This document shows, one piece after another, positions 1-5,682 of a stretch of 8,305 nucleotides of DNA; within the stretch, counting starts at the first letter, position 1; the number at the start of each line of letters is the position of its first letter. Below the pieces are notes generated by a model, which was not told the DNA's origin, ran no database searches, and saw only the letters and a list, made by a program, of their open reading frames with translations. Source of the DNA: Nitrospiraceae bacterium (GTDB lineage Bacteria > Nitrospirota > Nitrospiria > Nitrospirales > Nitrospiraceae). Made by a program: the position numbers and the translations under genes. The stretch spans positions 1 to 8,305 of the forward strand of contig SYGW01000047.1 in assembly GCA_005800255.1 (NCBI GenBank), written 5' to 3'.

Positions 1-180
1 CGCGATCTTACCATCGGGTTTGACGGGGGAGCAAGCAAGGGCTCTCCGCTGTTTGACTTCCCGCGACGGAAGGCGCAGCATGGCGGCCTGATTCATACAG
101 CACAGAGGTGTACTGTGACCCGTTGCTAGCCCTGCGGCGCTGTGCGCTTGCGAATAACTCGAATCTGACGTTACGCCCAC

Positions 181-196
181 TGGCGAGGTATCGCCA
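181..196. repeat. Small perfect hairpin in the leader of the small membrane-protein gene
   Basis: TGGCGA (181-186) is the exact reverse complement of TCGCCA (191-196), with a 4-nt loop GGTA. A GT-rich stretch (GTTGTTGTTTG) follows a few bases downstream. The structure lies about 80 bp upstream of the small gene's start. It could be a weak terminator for an upstream unit or a leader structure, but a 6-bp stem can occur by chance in GC-rich DNA. Confidence 0.3.
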
Positions 197-264
197 TGAG
201 GGCGTTGTTGTTTGTGCGGCAGTCGCGCCATCGACAGAGTTTCATGGGGTCTTAACCGTTCTAC

Positions 265-271
265 AAAGGAG
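265..271 (+). promoter_or_regulatory. Strong Shine-Dalgarno deciding the start of the small membrane-protein gene
   Basis: AAAGGAG is a near-consensus ribosome binding site 6 nt from the ATG at 278 and 9 nt from the ATG at 281. It argues against the longer reading that begins with a GTG at 212, which would bury this site inside the coding region and place charged, non-leader residues before the signal peptide. Confidence 0.7.
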
Positions 272-277
272 ACGATG

Positions 278-505
278 ATGATGAAACGATTAGCAGCCCT
301 TTCGGCCGTAGTGGTTATGGGAGCGCCCTCGCTTGCCTTGGCCGTGGAACATAGCGCTGGCTACCGTGGAATCGGCCAGCTCTATTTTACGTTGATGGGG
401 CTGATCCTGATTTATGGGGTCTACGACTGCTTCGGCAAGAAGGCGATGTATGTGGCGGCGCCGATCATTATCGGCGGGCTCTACATGATGTTGCCCCCGA
501 GCTAA
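278..505 (+). CDS. Small exported or inner-membrane protein of unknown function
   Basis: I do not recognise the family. Three in-frame ATG codons lie at 275, 278 and 281. The Shine-Dalgarno AAAGGAG at 265-271 is 3, 6 and 9 nt from them, so 278 or 281 is favoured, giving about 75 residues. Residues 1-22 look like a signal peptide: MMKR, a hydrophobic core, then a SLALA-type cleavage site before VEHS. Two further hydrophobic stretches follow at about residues 33-49 and 57-72. They are separated by a short polar turn, YDCFGKKA, with a single cysteine. The protein ends in LPPS. If the signal peptide is cleaved, the mature protein is a roughly 53-residue two-helix hairpin; if not, it has three membrane segments. 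It stands alone on the plus strand and converges on the topoisomerase VI operon, with a terminator hairpin 11 bp after its stop. Being a gene is well supported by the strong ribosome binding site, leader-like N-terminus and terminator; its function is unknown. Confidence 0.75.
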   Translation: MMKRLAALSAVVVMGAPSLALAVEHSAGYRGIGQLYFTLMGLILIYGVYDCFGKKAMYVAAPIIIGGLYMMLPPS

Positions 506-516
506 ACGCCGGCGGC

Positions 517-552
517 AGAAAGACTGGCTGGCCTAGTCCAGCCAGTCTTTCT
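517..552. terminator. Bidirectional intrinsic-terminator-like hairpin between convergent genes
   Basis: Positions 517-531 (AGAAAGACTGGCTGG) are the exact reverse complement of 538-552, giving a perfect 15-bp stem with a 6-nt loop (532-537, CCTAGT). The stem ends in AGAAAGA/TCTTTCT, so on each strand the 3' side of the hairpin ends in a short T-rich run, with CTTT following on the plus strand. It lies 11 bp after the stop of the small gene and directly overlaps the end of top6A: the top6A stop codon (533-535 on the minus strand) is in the loop region and the right arm encodes its last residues. It probably ends transcription from both sides. The lack of a long uninterrupted T-tract makes termination efficiency uncertain. 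Confidence 0.7.
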
Positions 553-1639
553 CTTTGAGCTTCCGGGGTAGATATTTTTTCGTGAGGTATTGGAAGTCCT
601 TATTGGCGAGGGCGTCCAGCTCGTACTTCAGTCCACTCGCCAGCATCCTTTTGATTTCCGCCTGCCAGGCCGGCTTCTGAAACCACTGATAGTTCAACAG
701 CTCTTTCGCGCGGGCGATATCCTTCTCGTTCAGCTTGATCCCGACATTGCGCGGCAGTTCATATCGTTCAGGATCGGCGCTGGAAAGGCCGATGAACTTG
801 GCTTTGGGAATCGCCATTCGTTCGCTCTCGAAGGCCAGGTTGATTGAGCCCTGTTTGACGACGGAGTAAATGTAGTAGCCCCAGGGATCGTTGTCGACCA
901 GGACATAGACCGGCAATCGATATTCTTCGTGCAGCCTTCGCGCCAAGCGGCGCACTCCGCGGGGCGGTTGCCCGTTCCCCGTCAGCAGCACGCAGTTATA
1001 CCGGCGCCAGAACTTGTCCTCCGAAAGCCGGTTCCACTGCGTGCCCTTTTCGACCAGCAGCACGAAGTCCGCCGTACAACGGCGAATCTCCACATATTCC
1101 GGCTCCACGATCGACGGCACGGAGTAGCCGCCCTTCCCCAGCTTGGCGCAATCCACCCGATCGCCGTCGTCGCCGAGCACCAGCGGCCCGACCACGCTCC
1201 CGCCGTTCTCCGCGCGAACATGCAACTCTTCACGGAGCGCCACGAGCGACACTTCCAAATCCTCGATGATCGGGTCCGACTCGTCCTGGGTATCGAACGT
1301 ATTCTCATGCGAGTCCTGGATTGTGTGTTTGGTCCGGTAATAGATCTCTCTGAGCGAGGTCGTCAGTTCCGCTCGTTGCAGTTCGGAGAGGGCGTCTGCA
1401 ACCAGGATGGTCTGCATGAACTTCTTCGCCATGCTTACGTTGAAGAAGGAGCGAGCCTGCTTCTTGCTCCCCATTTCGAGCAGGCCCTTGCGCGGGTTGA
1501 AGCTCACGTTCGAGAGGGCGCGAAGCGGAATTTCCATCGTCGGATCCTTGCCTCGCTGCGCGGAGGCGATCACCATATCGGCAAGCCCGATCAGTTTCTT
1601 CTCGACCGTCCCGTTCTTTGTCCGTTTCGTTTTGGCCAT
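533..1639 (-). CDS. top6A: DNA topoisomerase VI subunit A (Spo11-like, type IIB)
   Basis: This is the DNA-cleaving subunit of topoisomerase VI, which makes two-ended double-strand breaks through 5'-phosphotyrosine links and reseals them after duplex passage. The 368 residues match the usual archaeal length. The 5Y-CAP (winged-helix) domain holds the REIYY motif at residues 97-101; the catalytic tyrosine is one of Y100/Y101, by analogy with Spo11 the second. The Toprim domain follows, with its metal-binding glutamate in LLVEKGT (E197) and the acidic pair in VDNDPWG (D249, D251). The conserved C-terminal half runs to about residue 345. Its ATG at 1637-1639 is 8 bp downstream of the top6B stop. 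The TAGGA that includes that stop serves as Shine-Dalgarno, suggesting coupled translation. The last codons lie within the terminator stem at 538-552. Spo11 is related but eukaryotic, and the adjacent top6B makes topo VI-A the clear call. I see no defect in catalytic residues. Confidence 0.96.
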   Translation of the reverse strand: MAKTKRTKNGTVEKKLIGLADMVIASAQRGKDPTMEIPLRALSNVSFNPRKGLLEMGSKKQARSFFNVSMAKKFMQTILVADALSELQRAELTTSLREIYYRTKHTIQDSHENTFDTQDESDPIIEDLEVSLVALREELHVRAENGGSVVGPLVLGDDGDRVDCAKLGKGGYSVPSIVEPEYVEIRRCTADFVLLVEKGTQWNRLSEDKFWRRYNCVLLTGNGQPPRGVRRLARRLHEEYRLPVYVLVDNDPWGYYIYSVVKQGSINLAFESERMAIPKAKFIGLSSADPERYELPRNVGIKLNEKDIARAKELLNYQWFQKPAWQAEIKRMLASGLKYELDALANKDFQYLTKKYLPRKLKEKDWLD

Positions 1640-1652
1640 GGATCGTCCTATT
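1640..1652 (-). promoter_or_regulatory. top6A ribosome binding site overlapping the top6B stop codon
   Basis: Read on the minus strand, the junction is TAGGACGATCC followed by the top6A ATG. TAG is the top6B stop and is also the start of the TAGGA Shine-Dalgarno, which ends 6 nt before the ATG. Ribosomes finishing top6B therefore sit on the initiation site of top6A. This favours translational coupling and near-equal subunit amounts, as an A2B2 enzyme needs. Confidence 0.6.
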
Positions 1653-3648
1653 TGTTCTTTCTTGTCGGATGGATCTTGCGTGCCATCGAGTCTTTGGCAT
1701 TCTTGCCGATCGCCTGCTTGGCAGGCTTCGTCTTCGCAGCCGGCTTGCGATGCTGTTTCACCGAGGGCGGTTTTTCGTTTACCTCGATTACGACTGGAAC
1801 AGCGATAACCGGCGCCTCTCCTTCAATCCCTTCCGCTGTGACGATGATGGAATGAGGCAGCCCTTCCGGCCCTGCGCCGGTCTTGCCCAACGTTTCATCG
1901 GTCTTGATCCCGCCGGTCCGCAGGGACGCGATCTTCTGAAGCTGGGCTTTCAGTTTCTCCGTGGCCAGCTTCCCGCCCTTCAGGCTGTTGCAGGCTGCCA
2001 CGACTTCTTCAATGTAGAGCTCGAAAATATTGCGCCGCCGAAACTCGCTGGCCGCCCGTTTGCGCCGGCGCAGGAAGAGTCCGAGCCTCCTACCGCATTC
2101 GCGGAGCGCCAAGGTGATTTCCTTGTGGATTTCGTCGTATTCCGCGATCGCTTCTTTGGACTCGCTCGTAAAGGGCACCCAGACGGACGCGATATGCACG
2201 AAGATGACCATGGGGCCTGCCGGCAGAGCTCCGCGCGACTGAGTGATCCCGTAATTGCGCCAGGTCGTGGCAAGCACCGCTTTGAAGGTGGCGCAGGAAG
2301 ATTGCTGATAGAGCAATGGGACCCGGTTGGCGTAGCGAATCACGCGGGCGAGTTCCGAATCTCCCTCCTCATGCTCCCCTTCCGCCAGAGGCATCGATGG
2401 CTTGCCTAGCTTGGCGACACTGTCCGGCGCCTTCCCAAAGGCCAACCCCGCTTCAATGATGAAAGGGTTCCCTCGGTAGACCGAGGGGGGCCGGCTCACT
2501 GCCGTATAGAACTCCCCTTTGATCTGCTTATAGAGACCGGAGAGGATCGCCTTTTCGCCGATCGGCGAGAGGCAATTGGTCGGCGGGGCCATGATCTTCG
2601 TCGCTTGAATCGTCTGATAGAGGGTTTCGGCAACCGCGCCGCGAATGTCGCGCGGCTTCGCTCTGGGCGAGACCTTCGCCGCTTTGCACATCTCATCCGC
2701 GAGCGCAGGAGACACCCGGCAGAAATCGCTCGATAGAAGGCCTGAAAGGGTTTGGCTCTTACTTTCCTGCAGCATCTTGAGAAACATGCCGAACTCGATG
2801 CCATAGGGATGAGGCTTAATTTCCTTCGGCGAAGGAGGCAGCTCGTGATAGGCGCGGGGATAGTCCTTCGTCTCGCCTTCCGGCGTGCGATAGATCAGAC
2901 GGACATGCGGGTTGGCAATTGACGTCTGCTCCAAATATTCGTCCACCGAGGCGCGGCCCTTCTGATAGCGGCCTTCGACTTCGATCGCCACCTGGGTACC
3001 TTGCGGTCTGTCCCATTCGACGGTTTTGTTTTCCAGCACCAGCGGCTCATTCTTTTTCGTATCGATCTGGACGGCAAAATACTGAGCCGCAGCCCTGGGG
3101 CCGGTGCGGGAGATGATCTTGACCGGTTTGCCCGTCGTCAGTTGGCCGTACATCCCGGCCGCTGAAATGCCGATCCCCTGCTGGCCTCGGCTCATCCTCA
3201 GCCGATGGAACTTGGAGCCGTACAGGAGTTTCGCAAAGACCCGCGGAATCTGCTGACGGACGATTCCCGGGCCGTTGTCCGTCACGGTAATCCGGAAGCG
3301 GGTGGCTTGGCTCGCTGCCGGCACGGCCGCAGCTCCGACCGCCAGGGCTTCCAGTTGCACCGTGATTTCCGGAAGAATCCCCGCTTCCTCGCAGGCGTCC
3401 AACGCGTTATCGACCGCCTCCTTCACGCAGGTCAGTAGCGCTTTGCGCGGGTTGTCGAAGCCCAAGAGATGCCGGTTCTTCGTGAAAAACTCCGAGACGG
3501 AAATCTCCCGCTGCCTGGCTCCCATTTCCACCGCCGTGACAGCCGAGGCGATCGGGGCTTTGGATTCCTTGGGCGCTGGTGGCGGGGAAGCAGTTTTCGA
3601 CGCGGAGGCAGTCGGTGCGACCGATGCGGACAGCTTAGACTTGGCCAT
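1648..3648 (-). CDS. top6B: DNA topoisomerase VI subunit B (GHKL ATPase and transducer)
   Basis: This is the ATP-driven gate subunit of topoisomerase VI; two copies dimerise on ATP binding and drive strand passage by subunit A. Domains in order over 666 residues are as follows. A low-complexity Ala/Ser/Pro tail spans 1-45. The GHKL fold has its N-box in KEAVDNALDA (catalytic E77, Mg-binding N81), the DNGPGI box at 124-129 and the glycine-rich ATP lid SRGQQGIGIS at 153-162. A helix-two-turn-helix region lies at about 295-370 and contains the signature PPTNCLSPIGE. The transducer, about 371-550, contains YRGNPF and VPFTSESKEAIAE; K498 is the likely ATP-contacting switch lysine. A basic Lys/Ala-rich tail spans about 626-666. 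The start ATG is preceded by GAGAGGATGA as ribosome binding site. An Ala-rich insertion at about 101-116 sits between the first two ATPase motifs. Archaeal homologues are commonly shorter, about 530-620 residues, so the tails and insert account for the extra length. It is the first gene of the topo VI operon. Confidence 0.96.
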   Translation of the reverse strand: MAKSKLSASVAPTASASKTASPPPAPKESKAPIASAVTAVEMGARQREISVSEFFTKNRHLLGFDNPRKALLTCVKEAVDNALDACEEAGILPEITVQLEALAVGAAAVPAASQATRFRITVTDNGPGIVRQQIPRVFAKLLYGSKFHRLRMSRGQQGIGISAAGMYGQLTTGKPVKIISRTGPRAAAQYFAVQIDTKKNEPLVLENKTVEWDRPQGTQVAIEVEGRYQKGRASVDEYLEQTSIANPHVRLIYRTPEGETKDYPRAYHELPPSPKEIKPHPYGIEFGMFLKMLQESKSQTLSGLLSSDFCRVSPALADEMCKAAKVSPRAKPRDIRGAVAETLYQTIQATKIMAPPTNCLSPIGEKAILSGLYKQIKGEFYTAVSRPPSVYRGNPFIIEAGLAFGKAPDSVAKLGKPSMPLAEGEHEEGDSELARVIRYANRVPLLYQQSSCATFKAVLATTWRNYGITQSRGALPAGPMVIFVHIASVWVPFTSESKEAIAEYDEIHKEITLALRECGRRLGLFLRRRKRAASEFRRRNIFELYIEEVVAACNSLKGGKLATEKLKAQLQKIASLRTGGIKTDETLGKTGAGPEGLPHSIIVTAEGIEGEAPVIAVPVVIEVNEKPPSVKQHRKPAAKTKPAKQAIGKNAKDSMARKIHPTRKNK

Positions 3649-3675
3649 TCATCCTCTCACAAGTTAACGTGACAA

Positions 3676-3710
3676 AACGGATCGGCAAGCTCCGCAGCCC
3701 GGAGTCCGTT
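3676..3710. repeat. Two-part inverted repeat upstream of top6B
   Basis: AACGGA (3676-3681) pairs with TCCGTT (3705-3710), and CTCCG (3690-3694) pairs with CGGAG (3700-3704). Together they form an 11-bp stem interrupted by an 8-nt one-sided bulge, with a 5-nt loop. It is centred about 45 bp upstream of the top6B start, so it could be a leader structure or an operator. The bulge makes a chance origin quite possible. Confidence 0.3.
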
Positions 3711-3955
3711 GTGGGTCTGAGCGATAAGCGCGTAACACTGGAGAATCGTTCAGCGCCGATTAGGGTGGGAGGAGCGCGCACCTACCGAGGACAGCATAGG
3801 TACGGCGAAAATCTCGGCAGGACTTCAGGCTTTCCAGTCAAGCTGGGCTTGCACACCATCCCAACATTCGATTCCCTGATGGACCACATTCCCTCGGGGC
3901 GTTAAGCTCCCCCCACAGGGCTACGGTATTCCTCAGATATGGATGAGTCAAGCAT

Positions 3956-3981
3956 TGGCGCATTAACGGGATGCGACGCCA
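3956..3981. repeat. Imperfect hairpin upstream of lnt
   Basis: TGGCG (3956-3960) pairs with CGCCA (3977-3981), and CAT (3961-3963) pairs with ATG (3971-3973), leaving a 3-nt bulge CGA and a 7-nt loop. It lies about 65 bp upstream of the lnt start. No T-tract follows, so it does not look like a terminator. It may be a leader structure or chance. Confidence 0.25.
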
Positions 3982-4046
3982 TGAGCTGAGTCGATCAGGT
4001 CGATCCGAAGTTGCATCCCTCTACGGCTTTCGATAAGGTGCGGGGC

Positions 4047-5666
4047 ATGACCCATTCCCTCGCGCGTTCGCTCGTCCTCGCCGCTGCGAGCGGGCTGTTC
4101 CTCCCGTTAAGCTTCCCGAACTACGACCTCGGTCTATTGGCCTGGATCGCCCTCGTGCCGCTGCATTGGGCGCTGGACGGCAAAACCAAAACTCAGGCGT
4201 TCTGGATCGGCTGGTTGACCGGCACGATTGCCTTTACCGGCATGATGGCCTGGGTGGTTACCACCATGAGCATCTACGGCAAGGTTCCGCTGGCGATCAG
4301 CTATGGCATCATGTTGCTGCTCACCGTCTACCTGGGGCTCTATGTCGCCATCTATTCCGCCGGATCCGTCTGGTTTCGGAGTTTGATTCCCCGTTACGGG
4401 CTCTTTGCCGTTCCCTGCTTATGGGTGAGTCTGGAACTGATCCGGACCTATGCCTTGAGCGGAATGCCCTGGGGTCTCCTCGGCTATTCGCAATATCGCC
4501 AGATCGAGGTGATTCAGATCGCGGATCATCTGGGAGTCTATGGGGTCTCGTTTCTCATTGTGCTCGTCAATGTCGCAGTGGCCGAATTCATTTCCTGGCT
4601 GATGCCCTTGCTTCGGAGATTCCGCCCGGCCAGGCTCCCCTGGGAGCTCGTTGCCGTGGCGGTCTTGCTGGTGGGCTTGTCCTGGGAATACGGTCTGCGA
4701 ACCCTCTCAGAGGCACCGTTTGCTCACATTCCCCGCTCGTCCATCAACGTCGGGGCCATACAACCGAACATCGATCAGGCCGTGAAGTGGGACACAGCCT
4801 ATCGAGAGGAGACCCTCGCGAGGTTTGACCGGCTGACGGCGCAGCTTGGGCATGCCACCGATTTGGTGATCTGGCCGGAAGCAGCGACACCCTTCGTCTT
4901 TGAACGGGAACCGGTCTATCAACTGCAGCTTATCTCCCTGGCCAACCGGGCGCAATCACCCATCCTGTTCGGCAGCCCGGCCCTGCGTTTCTACCCGGAT
5001 CGCAAACCCTATCTACTGAACAGCGCCTATCTCCTCTCGCCAGAGGGTCAGCTACTGGGCCGTTATGACAAGCAACATCTGGTGCCATTCGGGGAATATA
5101 TTCCGTTGAAATCCTCACTCCTGTTCTTCCTCGACCGGTTGGTCGAAGGCATCGGCGATTTCGAAGCGGGGCCAGGTCCGACGATCATGACCGTGACGCC
5201 GAAACCAGGCATGGCCGGCGCGCAGCTGCGACCGGTCAAGTTCGGCGTCGCCATCTGTTATGAAGTGATCTTCCCGGACCTCGTCAGGCAATTCGCCGCG
5301 AACGGGGCGGAGTTTATGGTGACGATCACGAACGATGCCTGGTTCGGTCGTTCCGCCGCCCCCTCTCAGCATTTTGCGATGGTGGTGTTCCGCTCGGTGG
5401 AGAATCATCTGGCCTTTGCCCGCTCGGCGAACACCGGTATTTCCGGCTTCATCGATCCCTTCGGGCGCATCGTCGACGCGACACCGATCTTCACGGAACA
5501 GGCCGTGCGAACCAGGATGCAGGTCTGGCGCCCCCATACCTTTTACAGCCGCCACGGGGATGTCTTTGCCTACGGCTGTGCTATAATCTGCGCGCTTTTG
5601 TGCCTGTTCAGCTATTTCCGCACCAAGGAACCTGAGCCGGACACAGTGGCTGCCACACCGATTTAA
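4047..5666 (+). CDS. lnt: Apolipoprotein N-acyltransferase
   Basis: Lnt is an inner-membrane enzyme that transfers an acyl chain from phospholipid to the N-terminal diacylglyceryl-cysteine of lipoproteins, the last maturation step after Lgt and LspA. The 539 residues begin with about eight hydrophobic segments, roughly 6-23, 25-44, 52-72, 79-106, 116-134, 156-184, 199-214 and, after the catalytic domain, 505-523. The periplasmic nitrilase-like domain spans about 236-495. The Glu-Lys-Cys triad is visible: E278 in VIWPEAATP, K342 in RYDKQHLVPFGEYIP and C404 in GVAICYEVIFPD. The supporting glutamates of GEYIP (E350) and CYE (E406) are also present. The ATG at 4047 is chosen because AAGGTG (4035-4040) lies 6 nt before it and the hydrophobic start follows directly. 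An in-frame TTG at 4011 would add 12 polar residues without a good ribosome binding site. It is the first visible gene of the lnt-prfB-lysS cluster, and its presence implies a Gram-negative-type envelope with triacylated lipoproteins. Confidence 0.95.
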   Translation: MTHSLARSLVLAAASGLFLPLSFPNYDLGLLAWIALVPLHWALDGKTKTQAFWIGWLTGTIAFTGMMAWVVTTMSIYGKVPLAISYGIMLLLTVYLGLYVAIYSAGSVWFRSLIPRYGLFAVPCLWVSLELIRTYALSGMPWGLLGYSQYRQIEVIQIADHLGVYGVSFLIVLVNVAVAEFISWLMPLLRRFRPARLPWELVAVAVLLVGLSWEYGLRTLSEAPFAHIPRSSINVGAIQPNIDQAVKWDTAYREETLARFDRLTAQLGHATDLVIWPEAATPFVFEREPVYQLQLISLANRAQSPILFGSPALRFYPDRKPYLLNSAYLLSPEGQLLGRYDKQHLVPFGEYIPLKSSLLFFLDRLVEGIGDFEAGPGPTIMTVTPKPGMAGAQLRPVKFGVAICYEVIFPDLVRQFAANGAEFMVTITNDAWFGRSAAPSQHFAMVVFRSVENHLAFARSANTGISGFIDPFGRIVDATPIFTEQAVRTRMQVWRPHTFYSRHGDVFAYGCAIICALLCLFSYFRTKEPEPDTVAATPI

Positions 5667-5682
5667 GCTGAAAGGGTCGCGC

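Larger units (their letters stand above)
1..277. other. Left-edge region with no supported gene
   Basis: I see no gene that I can support here. On the plus strand frame 1 is open from the window edge to a TAG at 127-129, so the 3' end of an upstream gene could reach in, but the roughly 42 residues show no recognisable motif. The rest is presumably the leader of the small gene starting at 278. It contains a small perfect hairpin at 181-196 and the Shine-Dalgarno sequence of the small gene at 265-271. No convincing promoter was found. Confidence 0.5.
3649..4046. other. Divergent intergenic region between top6B and lnt
   Basis: This 398-bp stretch should hold the promoters of both the minus-strand topo VI operon and the plus-strand lnt cluster. 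I found no sigma-70-type -35/-10 pair good enough to call on either strand. It contains the top6B ribosome binding site (GAGAGG just upstream of 3648 on the minus strand), inverted repeats at 3676-3710 and 3956-3981, a direct repeat GTCGATC at 3990-3996 and 3999-4005, and the lnt ribosome binding site at 4035-4040. A plus-strand open frame starting with GTG at 3669 has no ribosome binding site and no recognisable composition. No tRNA-like fold was evident. Confidence 0.5.

Noticed and set aside
53..81. Possible sigma-70 promoter (TTGACT at 53-58, CAGCAT at 76-81, 17-bp spacer)
   Set aside because: The -10 element matches only three of six consensus bases, and it lies nearly 200 bp from the small gene's start. 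It is too weak to call.
212..277. Longer start (GTG at 212) for the small membrane-protein gene
   Set aside because: It would put the strong AAAGGAG site inside the coding region and add about 22 polar residues before an otherwise clear signal peptide.
929..1855. 308-codon plus-strand open frame
   Set aside because: It is antisense to top6A and the end of top6B, both strongly identified. It has an Arg/His/Ala-rich shadow composition.
1618..2409. 263-codon plus-strand open frame
   Set aside because: It is antisense to the transducer part of top6B and has no conserved motif.
3669..3905. Possible 78-residue gene in the top6B-lnt intergenic region
   Set aside because: It starts with GTG, has no Shine-Dalgarno, has no recognisable domain, and would begin within the presumed promoter and leader area of top6B.
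4011..4046. Upstream TTG start for lnt
   Set aside because: The ATG at 4047 has AAGGTG at proper spacing and begins directly with the membrane segment. The TTG start has no good ribosome binding site.
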